Assembly: GCF_014196115.1 (NCBI RefSeq)
Contig: NZ_JACIDB010000004.1
Location: 124,001 to 188,000 of the forward strand
Source: Sphingomonas aquatilis
GTDB taxonomy: Bacteria > Pseudomonadota > Alphaproteobacteria > Sphingomonadales > Sphingomonadaceae
Direction of reading: 5' to 3'
DNA length: 64,000 bases
Shown: piece after piece, positions 55,601 through 64,000 of the stretch
Layout: each line of letters starts with the position of its first letter
Numbering within the stretch: position 1 is the stretch's first letter
Translations under genes and position numbers: made by a program
The notes under the pieces: generated by a model
Databases searched by the model: none
What the model saw: the letters and a program-made list of their open reading frames with translations, nothing else
What the model was told of the DNA's origin: nothing

Positions 55601-55860
55601 TCGTCGTCCTCGTCGTTGAGCGAATCGTAGAACGCCTTGTCCGCAACGAGGCCGGTCGGGCGACCTAACGGATGTGCCTCGCGCCACGCTTTCATGCGTT
55701 CGCGCAGCGGCACGTTAGGGGGGCGACGTTCCTGCTCCAGCTCACGCTTGCGGTGGAGCAGGGCATCGTGGACCGCGGCCGTCTTGCTCGTGCCGAGCAG
55801 CTCGGCGACTTCGCGCGCCAGATCGGCGGTGTCCGCATTCTTGATGTAGAGCGACGCCAT
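55597..55860 (-). CDS. vapB: VapB-type antitoxin
   Basis: An 87-residue protein starting MASLYIKNADTADLAREVAE then LLGTSKTAAVHDALLHRKRE, the Rv0623-like (PSK-type) ribbon-helix-helix VapB family. The C-terminus (PTGLVADKAFYDSLNDEDDD) is acidic and would wrap the toxin. A 48-base gap precedes it after phoH; autoregulation at that gap is likely. Confidence 0.92.
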   Translation of the reverse strand: MASLYIKNADTADLAREVAELLGTSKTAAVHDALLHRKRELEQERRPPNVPLRERMKAWREAHPLGRPTGLVADKAFYDSLNDEDDD

Positions 55861-55908
55861 CGTCCCCTCCGGTATATCCCGCCAAGGTGGCGAGGATATA
55901 CGCTTCCG

Positions 55909-56904
55909 TCAATCGGCCTCCTCATACGCCTCGACGATCCGCCCGACAATCGGATGGCGGACGACGTCGGCACTGCTGAAGCGCGTCATCGAGATACCCT
56001 CGACGCCCTCCAGCCGCATCGTCGCATCGGCCAGGCCGCTTGCCGCGACGCCGCCGGGCAGGTCGGTCTGGTTGGGATCGCCGCAGATCACCATCCGGCT
56101 GTTCTGTCCGAAGCGGGTCAGGAACATTTTCATCTGCGCGGGTGTCGTATTCTGCGCCTCGTCGAGGATGACGAAGGCATCGGCCAGCGTGCGGCCGCGC
56201 ATGAAGGCGATGGGCGCGATCTCGATCTCGCCGCTCGCGATCCGCCGCTCCACCTGCTCGGCGGGCAGACAATCGTGCAGCGCATCGTAGAGCGGCCGCA
56301 GATACGGATCGACCTTGTCCTTCATGTCGCCGGGCAGGAAGCCCAGCTTCTCGCCCGCCTCCACCGCAGGGCGCGACAGGATCAGCCGCTGGACGCTGCC
56401 GGTGATCAGCTGCGACACCGCCTGCGCGACCGCGATATAGGTCTTGCCCGTACCCGCGGGCCCCAGCGCGAAGATCATGTCGTGCGTGCTCAATTCGCGC
56501 ATGTAATGCGCCTGCGCCGGGGTGCGCGGCACGATCGTCTTCTTGCGCGTGCGGATCATGATCGACGGGATCGCGCTACGTTCGGTGCTGACGATGCCGT
56601 CGAGCGTCGGTTCGGCCGCCATCGCGATCGACGCATCGACCAGACCCGTGTCGATCTCTTCGCCGCGCTGGATGCGCTGGTACAGGTCCTGCAACACGTC
56701 GCGGGCGAGCGCGACATTCTCGGCGGCGCCCTCCAGCCCGACGCGGTTGCCGCGTGCGGTGATGTAGACACCCAGCCGGTTTTCGAGCGCCACCAGATTC
56801 TGGTCATATTGGCCAAACAGCGTGGCAAGCAGCTGCGGCTTGTCGAACAACACCTCCGCCCGGCTGCGTTCACCGGAGCGGGCGGGGACGGGCTTGCGAC
56901 TCAT
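55909..56904 (-). CDS. PhoH-family ATPase
   Basis: A 331-residue cytoplasmic ATPase with an N-terminal KH-like segment (FGQYDQNLVALENRLGVYIT), Walker A ALGPAGTGKTYIAV near residue 146, and Walker B AFVILDEAQNTTPAQMKMFL. Linked with ybeY and rRNA/phosphate metabolism. Start at MSRKPVPARSG (56904). Downstream of miaB on the same strand with a 78-base gap. Confidence 0.94.
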   Translation of the reverse strand: MSRKPVPARSGERSRAEVLFDKPQLLATLFGQYDQNLVALENRLGVYITARGNRVGLEGAAENVALARDVLQDLYQRIQRGEEIDTGLVDASIAMAAEPTLDGIVSTERSAIPSIMIRTRKKTIVPRTPAQAHYMRELSTHDMIFALGPAGTGKTYIAVAQAVSQLITGSVQRLILSRPAVEAGEKLGFLPGDMKDKVDPYLRPLYDALHDCLPAEQVERRIASGEIEIAPIAFMRGRTLADAFVILDEAQNTTPAQMKMFLTRFGQNSRMVICGDPNQTDLPGGVAASGLADATMRLEGVEGISMTRFSSADVVRHPIVGRIVEAYEEAD

Positions 56905-56982
56905 GCAATCCTTTCGTGCCGAAATGGCATGCACCGAATGTGGGATGCCCGCGCGCGAAAGGGAAGCGGCAAACGTGCCGAT

Positions 56983-58323
56983 CTATGCGGCCTGCTTCAC
57001 CCGCACCGCGCCCGCCATCGAGACCGGGCCGGCGGACAGCAGGTCGACCGTCACGATGTCGCCGATCGCCGCGTCGGTCATCATATGCACCGATTGCAGC
57101 CAGGGCGACTTGCCGAGCATCTGGCCGGGCAGCTTGGCCTTGCGCTCGATGAGCACGTCGCACGTCCGGCCGACGCTCGCCTGGTTGAACGCCTGCTGGT
57201 CGCGGCCCAGCGCGGCTTGCAGGCGCTGCAGCCGTTCGTCCATCACTTCGGGCGGCACGGCGCCGGCCATGTCGGCGGCGGGGGTGCCGGGGCGGGGGCT
57301 GTATTTGAACGAATAGGCCTGCGCGTAGCCGACCGCATCGACGAGGGCGAGCGTCTCGGCGAACTCCGCCTCGGTCTCACCCGGAAAGCCGACGATGAAG
57401 TCGCCCGACAGCGCGATATCGGGGCGTACGGTGCGCACGCGGTCGAGCAGGCGCAGGTAGCTGGCGCGGTCATGGCTGCGGTTCATCGCCTTCAGCACGC
57501 GGTCGCTGCCCGCCTGCACGGGCAGGTGCAGGAACGGCATCAGGCTCTCGACGTCGCCGTGGGCATCGATCAGGCCCTGCGCCATGTCGTTGGGATGGCT
57601 GGTCGTGTAGCGGATACGCGCGAGGCCGGGGATGCGGTCGAGTACACGGATCAGGTTGTGCAGACCCCGCCCGTCGTCGTCCCAGGCGTTGACGTTCTGG
57701 CCCAGCAGCGTGATCTCGCGCGCACCGGCATCGACCAGCGCCTTCGCCTCGTCGACGATCGCCGCGAACGGACGGCTCACCTCGGCACCGCGCGTATAGG
57801 GCACGACGCAATAGGTGCAGAATTTGTCGCAGCCTTCCTGCACCGTCAGGAACGCCGACGGCCCGACGCGGCGCCGCGCGGGCAGGGCGCCGAACTTCAA
57901 CAGCAGAGGCATGTCGGTATCTAGCCCGGGTGCGCCGCTCGCCGCCTGCGCAACGAGGCCCGGCAGGTTGTGATACGCCTGCGGTCCGACCACGACATCG
58001 ACGTTCGCGCGGCGGACGATCTCCTCGCCCTCCGCCTGCGCGACGCAGCCGGCGACCGCGATCATCGGCGCTGCCCGCTCAGCGAGGCGCGCGTCCTTGC
58101 GCAGTCGCCCGATGTCCGAATAGACCTTCTCGGTCGCCTTTTCGCGGATATGGCAGGTGTTGAGCACGACCAGGTCGGCGTCCGCCGCATCGGCAGCGGC
58201 GGTCATGCCCTCCGCGGTCATCAGTTCGGCCATGCGCTCGCCGTCATAGACGTTCATCTGGCAACCGAAAGACTTGACGTGGAAGGTCTTGGGCGCAGGC
58301 TTGGTGCTATCGGTGGGGGTCAT
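56983..58323 (-). CDS. miaB: tRNA-2-methylthio-N6-dimethylallyladenosine synthase MiaB
   Basis: A 446-residue radical-SAM methylthiotransferase acting on A37 of tRNAs. The N-terminal cluster cysteines are in [18 protein letters not shown] and [10 protein letters not shown]. The radical-SAM motif is [17 protein letters not shown] near residue 160, and a TRAM-like C-terminal domain follows ([20 protein letters not shown]). First gene of the miaB-phoH-vapBC-ybeY-corC series. Confidence 0.96.
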   Translation of the reverse strand: MTPTDSTKPAPKTFHVKSFGCQMNVYDGERMAELMTAEGMTAAADAADADLVVLNTCHIREKATEKVYSDIGRLRKDARLAERAAPMIAVAGCVAQAEGEEIVRRANVDVVVGPQAYHNLPGLVAQAASGAPGLDTDMPLLLKFGALPARRRVGPSAFLTVQEGCDKFCTYCVVPYTRGAEVSRPFAAIVDEAKALVDAGAREITLLGQNVNAWDDDGRGLHNLIRVLDRIPGLARIRYTTSHPNDMAQGLIDAHGDVESLMPFLHLPVQAGSDRVLKAMNRSHDRASYLRLLDRVRTVRPDIALSGDFIVGFPGETEAEFAETLALVDAVGYAQAYSFKYSPRPGTPAADMAGAVPPEVMDERLQRLQAALGRDQQAFNQASVGRTCDVLIERKAKLPGQMLGKSPWLQSVHMMTDAAIGDIVTVDLLSAGPVSMAGAVRVKQAA

Positions 58324-58377
58324 GGCCGCGGGCCATACAGGAAGCGGGCGGGCGTCGCTAGCGCCCCCGCCTGACGG

Positions 58378-59094
58378 TCAGGCCGCGCCGATCGCCTCCC
58401 GCGCCCGCGCAGCGATCGCCTTGCGGCCGCCGATATCCGCCGGGTCGAAGGCATCGAGCATATGCAGCGTCACCGGAAACGTACCGCGCCGCCGCAGCAC
58501 GCGCAGCGCATGGACCTGCCCCGGTTCATCGCCGACCCAGGCAAGCTCGGTCGTCGCCGGACCATAATCGACGCGCACCGGCTGCACCCGGCCGCCCGGC
58601 GGCGGCGGATCGAGCGCGGCGAGCAGCGCCGCCTTGAACGGCAGCAGCGTCGTGCCGTCGCTGGTCGTACCTTCGGGAAAGATCGTCACCGCCCAGCCTT
58701 CGGCCAGCGCATCGCGCAGCCGTGCGATCTGCGCCGACACATGCAACCGGTCCTCGCGCGTCACGAAGATCGTGCGGTTCAGCGTACACAGCCAGCCGAC
58801 CAGCGGCGCCGCGCGCAGTTCCGCCTTGGCGACAAAGGCGCTGCCGGTCGCGCCGGCGATGGCGAGAATGTCGATCCAGCTCAAATGGTTGGCCAGGAAC
58901 ACGACGTCGCGCTTCAGCGGCCGGCCGATCACGCGCACGCGCGCACCGACGATCCACGCGACGCTGCCCAGGAACAGCCGCGGCCAGGGCGAGGGCAGGC
59001 GAACCGCCCGCCACAGGCCGTGGATGCAGAGCGCACCGATCAGGGCGATCACCAGCGCCGCCAACCGGATCGCGAGGCGCAGGTTGGCGATCAC
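58378..59094 (-). CDS. 1-acyl-glycerol-3-phosphate acyltransferase (PlsC family)
   Basis: A 238-residue membrane-associated acyltransferase. An N-terminal hydrophobic segment (LAALVIALIGALCIHGLW) is followed by the H-x4-D motif NHLSWID near residue 69, and FPEGTTSDG near residue 140. It makes phosphatidic acid from lysophosphatidic acid in phospholipid synthesis, or acylates a related lipid. Lies between miaB and fur on the same strand. Confidence 0.9.
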   Translation of the reverse strand: MIANLRLAIRLAALVIALIGALCIHGLWRAVRLPSPWPRLFLGSVAWIVGARVRVIGRPLKRDVVFLANHLSWIDILAIAGATGSAFVAKAELRAAPLVGWLCTLNRTIFVTREDRLHVSAQIARLRDALAEGWAVTIFPEGTTSDGTTLLPFKAALLAALDPPPPGGRVQPVRVDYGPATTELAWVGDEPGQVHALRVLRRRGTFPVTLHMLDAFDPADIGGRKAIAARAREAIGAA

Positions 59095-59104
59095 GCGCCC
59101 GCGC

Positions 59105-59527
59105 TTACGCCTTGCGATCGAGGCTGACGCCGTACAATTCCATGCGATGGTCGACCAGGCGGAAGCCCAGCTTCTCGGCGATCGCCTTTTGCAGCTGCTC
59201 CAGTTCCGGATCGACGAATTCGATGACCTTGCCCGTCTCGACGTCGATCAGGTGATCGTGGTGTGCTTCCGGTGACGGTTCGTAGCGCGCGCGGCCGTCA
59301 CCGAAGTCGTGGCGATCCAGGATGCCGGCCTCTTCGAACAGGCGCACCGTGCGGTAGACGGTGGCGATCGAAATGCCCGGATCGATCAGCGAGGCGCGCT
59401 CATACACCTTTTCGACGTCGGGATGGTCTTCGGCTTCCGACAGGACGCGCGCGATGACGCGACGCTGTTCGGTGATGCGCAGGCCCTTCTGATTGCACAG
59501 GGCTTCGAGGTCGATCTTGCGAGGCAT
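59105..59527 (-). CDS. fur: Fur/Mur-family metal-responsive regulator
   Basis: A 140-residue protein: winged helix KGLRITEQRRVIARVLSEAE, HPDVEKVYERASLIDPGISI then ATVYRTVRLFEEAG, and the metal region EAHHDHLIDVETGKVIEF. No CxxC pairs for structural zinc, as in alphaproteobacterial Fur/Mur proteins, so it may respond to iron or manganese. ATG at 59527 chosen over GTG 59533. Confidence 0.93.
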   Translation of the reverse strand: MPRKIDLEALCNQKGLRITEQRRVIARVLSEAEDHPDVEKVYERASLIDPGISIATVYRTVRLFEEAGILDRHDFGDGRARYEPSPEAHHDHLIDVETGKVIEFVDPELEQLQKAIAEKLGFRLVDHRMELYGVSLDRKA

Positions 59528-59617
59528 GAGCACCGTGTAGAACAGTGCGCTTGTTGCGAAAAGCGAAACCGACTCGCAACAGTGATCGAGTGCTACGATC
59601 GGTCGAGCCCGGTCGCG

Positions 59618-60085
59618 TTACACCGCCCGCCGATACGTATGCGCGTCGAACGCCTCGCCGCCGCGCCCGCGATAATAGCCGCGCCGCTCGCCCACCTTGG
59701 CAAAGCCCTGCTCGGTATACAGCGCTACCGCGGGATTGTTCGCGCGCACCTCCAGATGCAGGTCCGCGATGCCGCTCATCTGCGCCTCGGCGATCACCGC
59801 GCGGAGCAGGGCGGTGCCGATGCCCCGCCGACGAAAGGCGGGATCGACCGCGAGCAGCAGCAGTTCCGCCTCGTCCATCACGCTGCGCACCATCGCGAAT
59901 CCGGCGGGGCGATCGTCGACCAGCGCCAGTGTCAGCCGCACGCCCGGCATCGCGAGCACGCCTAGACACTGATTGCGCGTCCACGCCTCGCCATAGCGGG
60001 GATCGAAGGCGGCGGTCATCAGCGCGTCGACCGTCGCGACGTCGCGCGGGTCGCCGGTGCGCAGCAGGATCTGGTGCGTCGCCAT
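59618..60085 (-). CDS. rimI: Ribosomal-protein-alanine N-acetyltransferase RimI-like
   Basis: A 155-residue GNAT: acetyl-CoA loop RRRGIGTALLRAVIAEAQ near residue 87, DLHLEVRANNPAVALYTEQG then FAKVGERRGYYRG, the RimI signature. The start at 60085 overlaps the tsaB stop by one to four bases, giving the widespread tsaB-rimI pair. Confidence 0.92.
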   Translation of the reverse strand: MATHQILLRTGDPRDVATVDALMTAAFDPRYGEAWTRNQCLGVLAMPGVRLTLALVDDRPAGFAMVRSVMDEAELLLLAVDPAFRRRGIGTALLRAVIAEAQMSGIADLHLEVRANNPAVALYTEQGFAKVGERRGYYRGRGGEAFDAHTYRRAV

Positions 60086-60726
60086 CAGGCCGCCGGCTCC
60101 GGCACGCGGCCGCCGGGCAGCTTGGCATCGGGCGCACGGCCGTAGACCGGACGCGCGGGCAGCGTCTTCAACGCCTCGGGCAGCAGCAGCGCGTCGCGCG
60201 CATCGGGCAAAGCGGGCTGGCCAGCGAGGTCGGTGGCGACCTGTTGCAGCCAACGCACGCCGTTGCCGACCGGATAGCGCTCCCCCAAGGCGGCGATCGC
60301 CGCCTCCGGCTTCAGCGAGGCGAGCGCATCGAGCGGCACCGGTCCGGCCGCGAAGCTCTGCACGAACACCTCGCCGTGTCCGCCCTCCAGCATCGCGGCG
60401 ATCTGGCCCTCCCGCCCGCCGGCAAAGGCGGCGGCGGCGAGCAGCGACAGGCTCGAATAGCCGGCAACGGTGCTGCCCCAGCCGAGCGCCAGCGCCCGGG
60501 CCGCGGCGATGCCAACGCGCAGGCCGGTAAAGCTGCCGGGGCCGACGTCGACCAGGATATGTCCGGCGCGTCCACCATCGGGTAAAGCGGCGATCATCGG
60601 CAGCAGCTGTTCGGCATGGCCGCGCCCGACCTCGCGGTGCTCGGCGGCGATGACCTGCCCGCCTTCGATCAGCGCGATCGAGCAGGCGGCGGTGGCGGTG
60701 TCGATGACGAGAGTGCGGGCAGTCAT
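60085..60726 (-). CDS. tsaB: tRNA threonylcarbamoyladenosine biosynthesis protein TsaB
   Basis: A 213-residue ASKHA-fold protein acting with TsaD and TsaE in t6A37 synthesis. LVIDTATAACSIALI opens the phosphate-1-like motif, GRGHAEQLLPMI follows, and VDVGPGSFTGLRVGIAAARA is the family hallmark. The C-terminus is short, as in alphaproteobacteria. Confidence 0.94.
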   Translation of the reverse strand: MTARTLVIDTATAACSIALIEGGQVIAAEHREVGRGHAEQLLPMIAALPDGGRAGHILVDVGPGSFTGLRVGIAAARALALGWGSTVAGYSSLSLLAAAAFAGGREGQIAAMLEGGHGEVFVQSFAAGPVPLDALASLKPEAAIAALGERYPVGNGVRWLQQVATDLAGQPALPDARDALLLPEALKTLPARPVYGRAPDAKLPGGRVPEPAA

Positions 60727-60797
60727 AATGAAGCGCCTGCTTTGCGGCAGCCCGCGCGCCGGGGCAAGATGCGAGTGGCGGTTACCACGTGCCCTCC

Positions 60798-60903
60798 GTC
60801 ACCCCGGACGTGGTCCGGGGTCCACTCTGCGGCGAGGGGAACGGCAAGAGGCTCCAGCTCCACCCCCGCGGGATGGTGGACCCCGGACCAAGTCCGGGGT
60901 GAC
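60798..60903. repeat. Inverted repeat of a second palindromic family
   Basis: GTCACCCCGGACGTGGTCCG (60798-60817) and its near-inverse ending at 60903 (CCGGACCAAGTCCGGGGTGAC) flank a 60-base GC-rich core with AACGGCAAGAGGC. This is the GTCACCCCGGAC-type REP found widely in sphingomonads and other alphaproteobacteria. It occupies the gap between tsaB and the nitroreductase gene. Confidence 0.75.
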
Positions 60904-60949
60904 GACGAATATGCGGAGGGACGCTCGCAATCGCCGATCGGCGAGGGTC

Positions 60950-61543
60950 TTACGCGACCGTGTTGAATTTCTCGAACGCCGGCCGCGGCGAGCGCGGGTG
61001 CAGGCTGGCGGGATCGCCATAGCCCAACGTCGCGATGAAGTTGCTGCGCACGCCCGGCTGGTCGGCGAAGAACGCCTTGTCCACCGCGCCCTGGTCGAAG
61101 CCCGACATCGGCCCGGTATCCAGCCCCAGCGCCCGTGCTGCCAGGATGAAATACCCGCCCTGCAACGACGAATTGCGGAATGCGGACGCGGTGCGCAGCT
61201 CGGTATTCCCGTCAAACCACGCCTTGGCGTCGGTGTGCGGGAACAGCTCGGGCAGATGCTCGTGGAATTCCACGTCCATGCCGATGATGACCGTTACGGG
61301 CGCCTTCATGATCTTGTCGCGATTGCCCTCCGACGCGCAGGCGGCAAGCTTCGCCTTCGCCTCGTCGCTGACGCACCAGACGAGGCGCGCGGGCAGCTGG
61401 TTGGCCGACGTCGGCCCCCATTTCATCAGGTCCCAGATCGCGCGCAGCTGATCCTCGCTGACCGCACGATCGGTATAATGATTGTAGCTACGCGCAGTAC
61501 GGAACAGCGTGTCGAGCGCGGCGTCGTTCACGGCTTCGCTCAT
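60950..61543 (-). CDS. Nitroreductase-family protein (malonic semialdehyde reductase RutE-like)
   Basis: A 197-residue FMN-dependent oxidoreductase. [39 protein letters not shown] and [20 protein letters not shown] match the RutE/HadB subgroup that reduces malonic semialdehyde. A one-base overlap couples it to the upstream NifU-like gene. Without a rut cluster nearby, the substrate is open. Confidence 0.88.
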   Translation of the reverse strand: MSEAVNDAALDTLFRTARSYNHYTDRAVSEDQLRAIWDLMKWGPTSANQLPARLVWCVSDEAKAKLAACASEGNRDKIMKAPVTVIIGMDVEFHEHLPELFPHTDAKAWFDGNTELRTASAFRNSSLQGGYFILAARALGLDTGPMSGFDQGAVDKAFFADQPGVRSNFIATLGYGDPASLHPRSPRPAFEKFNTVA

Positions 61544-62121
61544 CAGACGGCCCTCACTTCGGTGACTTCGGGAACATAATATTTCAGCAGCTGCTCGATG
61601 CCGTTCTTCAGCGTCGCGCTGGACGACGGGCAGCCGGCGCAGGCGCCCTGCATGCGCAGGTACACCTTGCCCTTGTCGAAACCACGATAGACGATGTCGC
61701 CGCCGTCGTTCGCCACCGCGGGGCGGACGCGCGTGTCGATCAGTTCGCGGATCTGCGCAACGATCTCGGCATCGGCGGGGTCGTCGGTCGTCACCTCGTC
61801 GCTGTCGCCCGCCGGCACGCTGAAGCCCGCGCTGCCCTGGCGGAACAGCGGCATGTTGGCCGCGAAATGGTCGAGCAGGATGGCGAGCACGTCAGGCTTC
61901 AGGCCGACCCAGTCGACGCCCGGCGCCGCGGTGACCGAAACGAAGTCGCGGCCGAAGAACACGCCCGTCACGTCGCCCAACGCGAACAGCATCTCGGCGA
62001 GCGGGCTCGCCTCCGCTTCCTCGGGCGTCGCGAAATCGCGTGTGCCCGCGTCCATGACGATGCGGCCCGGCAGGAACTTGAGGGTCGCCGGATTGGGTGT
62101 GGCTTCGGTCTCGATCAGCAT
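61543..62121 (-). CDS. NifU-domain iron-sulfur carrier (NfuA-like)
   Basis: A 192-residue protein from [19 protein letters not shown] (alternative ATG at 62130). The N-terminal Nfu_N domain ([34 protein letters not shown]) is followed by a NifU C-terminal domain with C-x-x-C in [20 protein letters not shown] near residue 165. Delivers Fe-S clusters to target proteins. Confidence 0.94.
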   Translation of the reverse strand: MLIETEATPNPATLKFLPGRIVMDAGTRDFATPEEAEASPLAEMLFALGDVTGVFFGRDFVSVTAAPGVDWVGLKPDVLAILLDHFAANMPLFRQGSAGFSVPAGDSDEVTTDDPADAEIVAQIRELIDTRVRPAVANDGGDIVYRGFDKGKVYLRMQGACAGCPSSSATLKNGIEQLLKYYVPEVTEVRAV

Positions 62122-62202
62122 GGGGGCCATGTGGACCGCCTGCGGCTGCGGATCAAGCACAGCCGCAGAAAGGCTTTGTTTCCCGTCGCGAAGCGGGGAG
62201 CC

Positions 62203-62910
62203 TCAGCCCACCCGCTCGCGATGCCCCGCCGGGAAGCCCGCGATCGCCAGCGCCGCGATCCGATCCGCGACGACTTCCGGCGGCTTCACCGACTCCGGCG
62301 CCTCGCCCGGATAGGCGCGCGCGCGCATCTTGGTCCGCGTCGCGCCGGGATCGAGGATCGCGGTCCGGATGCCGCTGATCTCGCTTGTCTCGTCGCCATA
62401 GGCGCCGATCAGCGTCTCGAACGCCGCCTTGGACGCGCCATAGGCACCCCAATAGGCGCGCGGGTTGCGCCCGACGCTGGAGGTAACGCCGATCACCTTG
62501 GCCGCCGGCGCCTTGCGCAGCATCGCATCGAACGCCTGGATCATGGCCACTTGCGCGCTGACGTTCAGCGTCAGCACCTGCGCGAATTCCTTGGGGTCGA
62601 TCGCCGGCACCGCCGCCAGCGTGCCCAGCATGCCGGCGTTGAGCACCAGCACATCCAGCGCCTGCCAGCGTTCGCCGACCGCGCTCGCCAGCCGGGCGAT
62701 GCTGTCGGTCTGCGTCATGTCCAGCGGGGCGATCGTCGCCGATCCGCCCGCGTCGAAAATCGTTTCCTCGACCGCCTCGAGGTCTTTCGCCGTCCGCGCG
62801 GTCAGCACGACATGCGCGCCCGCCGCCGCCAGCGCGATCGCGGTCGCGGCGCCGATGCCGCGGCTGGCGCCGGTGACGAGCGCGAGCTGGTTTTCGAGTG
62901 GTTTGGCCAT
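62203..62910 (-). CDS. Short-chain dehydrogenase/reductase
   Basis: A 235-residue SDR: cofactor motif TGASRGIGAATA near residue 14, LVLNAGMLG (NAG), active-site Ser in IGVTSSVGRN and Y-x3-K in YWGAYGASKAAFE. Arg in the first beta-alpha turn region (LTARTAK) suggests NADP. Substrate unknown. Overlaps the purF stop by one base; downstream of purF as in many sphingomonads. Confidence 0.93.
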   Translation of the reverse strand: MAKPLENQLALVTGASRGIGAATAIALAAAGAHVVLTARTAKDLEAVEETIFDAGGSATIAPLDMTQTDSIARLASAVGERWQALDVLVLNAGMLGTLAAVPAIDPKEFAQVLTLNVSAQVAMIQAFDAMLRKAPAAKVIGVTSSVGRNPRAYWGAYGASKAAFETLIGAYGDETSEISGIRTAILDPGATRTKMRARAYPGEAPESVKPPEVVADRIAALAIAGFPAGHRERVG

Positions 62911-64000
62911 CAGTTCACCCGCTCTTCGAGCATCGCGAACTGGTCGACGTCGGCGACATCGTCATGGTCGGTCAGCGTCGTCGGATAGTCGCCGGTGAAG
63001 CAGGCATCGCAATATTTCGGTAGCCGCGACGCGCGCTGTTCCTCGCCCAGCGCCTTGTACAGGCCGTCGATCGAGACGAAGGCGAGCGTGTCGGCATGGA
63101 TGAAGTCGGTCATGCCGCCGACGTCATGCTTGGCCGCGAGCAACTTGGCCCGCTCCGGCGTGTCGACGCCATAGAAGCAGCTGTGTCGCGTCGGGGGCGA
63201 CGCGATACGCATATGCACCTCGGCTGCGCCGGCATCGCGCATCATCTGCACGATCTTCAGGCTGGTCGTGCCGCGGACGATCGAATCGTCGATCAGCACG
63301 ATACGCTTGCCCTTGATCAGCGCCCGATTGGCATTGTGCTTCAGCTTCACGCCCAGATGACGCACCTTGTCGCCCGGCTGGATGAAGGTGCGGCCGACAT
63401 AATGCGAACGGATGATGCCCAGCTCGAACGGAATGCCCGATTCCTGCGCATAGCCGATCGCGGCGGGAACGCCCGAATCGGGCACCGGAATGACGAGGTC
63501 GGCCTCGACCGGCGCCTCGATCGCCAACTGCGCGCCGATCGCCTTGCGCACCGAATAGACCGACTGGTCGCCCGCGATCGAATCGGGGCGGCTGAAATAC
63601 ACCCATTCGAAGATGCACGGCCGCGGCGCCACCGCTTCGAACGGCTTGATCGAGCGGATGTCCGTACCCTGCACGATCACCAGTTCGCCCGGCTCCACCT
63701 GCCGTTCGAAGGTCGCGCCGCACACGTCGAGCGCCACGGTTTCGGATGCGAAGATCACCGCGCCGTCCAGGCGCCCCATCACCAGCGGCCGGATGCCGAG
63801 CGGATCGCGGCAGGCGATCATGCCCTCGGGCGTCATCACGACCAGGCTATAGGCGCCTTCGACCTGCTTCAGCGCATCGATGAATCGGTCGAGCAGCGTC
63901 CGGTAGTTCGACGTCGCGACGAGGTGGATGATCGTCTCGGTATCGCTGGTCGACTGGAAGATCGACCCGCGCCGCACCAGCTCACGCCGCAGCTTCATCG
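62910..64000 (-). CDS. purF: Amidophosphoribosyltransferase PurF (5' end outside window)
   Basis: First committed enzyme of purine synthesis (PRPP + glutamine). About 363 residues are visible, from ELVRRGSIFQSTSDTETIIH onward, so the N-terminal nucleophile Cys and the first part of the glutaminase domain lie beyond 64000. The PRPP-binding motif is RIVLIDDSIVRGTTSLKIVQ, and VPDSGVPAAIGYAQESGIPF is typical. SCFYGVDTP is the C-terminal family block. Confidence 0.96.
   Translation of the reverse strand, partial: MKLRRELVRRGSIFQSTSDTETIIHLVATSNYRTLLDRFIDALKQVEGAYSLVVMTPEGMIACRDPLGIRPLVMGRLDGAVIFASETVALDVCGATFERQVEPGELVIVQGTDIRSIKPFEAVAPRPCIFEWVYFSRPDSIAGDQSVYSVRKAIGAQLAIEAPVEADLVIPVPDSGVPAAIGYAQESGIPFELGIIRSHYVGRTFIQPGDKVRHLGVKLKHNANRALIKGKRIVLIDDSIVRGTTSLKIVQMMRDAGAAEVHMRIASPPTRHSCFYGVDTPERAKLLAAKHDVGGMTDFIHADTLAFVSIDGLYKALGEEQRASRLPKYCDACFTGDYPTTLTDHDDVADVDQFAMLEERVN

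Noticed and set aside
55672-57924. 750-codon plus-strand frame
   Set aside because: Opposite vapB, phoH and miaB; composition is that of a reverse-strand shadow in high-GC DNA.

Overview
The window is high-GC alphaproteobacterial chromosome, most likely Sphingomonas or a close sphingomonad. The evidence is the familiar host blocks (cysD-cysN; miaB-phoH-ybeY-corC-like; nfuA-like, SDR and purF), a Fur protein without the usual CxxC pairs, and short GC-rich palindromic intergenic repeats. A complete-looking temperate podovirus-type prophage of about 43 kb (roughly 1.9-45.35 kb) lies between a cysND flank on the left and an arginine succinyltransferase (ast) cluster on the right.

Host left flank (1-1842): 5' part of cysN, a double palindromic repeat, cysD, and a small membrane protein. 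No exact attachment core could be identified at either prophage end.

Prophage. From 2072 to 4250 (+) lie two methyltransferase-type genes and small early genes. In the circular phage genome these would follow the integrase, so they are probably the distal end of the rightward early operon, split by integration. At 4291-4552 (-) there is a strongly structured non-coding segment directly behind the lysis genes. It contains a circularly permuted tRNA-like domain: the T-arm half precedes the D-arm half, all elbow invariants are kept, the acceptor stem is closed by a 12-nt loop, and the anticodon stem is extended to 10 bp. I regard it as the most unusual object in the window. From 4549 to 29732 (-), read in transcription order, the late genes are small genes, terminase, portal, scaffold, Bordetella BPP-1-like capsid and cement proteins, tail adaptor and hub, ejection proteins with a transglycosylase, tailspike, and a lysis cassette with a GH19-type endolysin and overlapping Rz/Rz1 spanins. 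Inserted in this late region (10.2-13.8 kb) is a P22 immI-like module: two antirepressors (ORF6N and Rha/KilAC types), two divergent Arc-like ribbon-helix-helix proteins with a palindromic operator, and an outward-facing lipoprotein plus membrane-protein pair that looks like a lysogenic-conversion cassette. From 29992 to 35678 (-) is the leftward early operon: Cro-like protein, many small genes, SF2 helicase, VRR-NUC-type nuclease and VapE-like replicative helicase. A CI-like S24 repressor (35771-36373, +) is flanked by two mirror-image promoters that share an identical 20-bp operator. From 36498 to 45316 (+) is the rightward early operon: RecE-like exonuclease, RecT-like annealing protein, modular Ea22-like proteins, HNH nuclease, excisionase and tyrosine integrase.

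Host right flank (45350-64000): astB, astA and an M20 hydrolase (arginine degradation), a DUF481 outer-membrane protein, rppH, an esterase, a histone-deacetylase-family hydrolase, a cyclopropane fatty acid synthase, a corC-like gene, ybeY, a vapBC toxin-antitoxin pair wedged between ybeY and phoH, miaB, plsC-type acyltransferase, fur/mur, rimI, tsaB, a nitroreductase, an nfuA-like gene, an SDR and purF (5' end cut by the window). Reading was by eye only; family names are from recognised motifs and order, not from searches.
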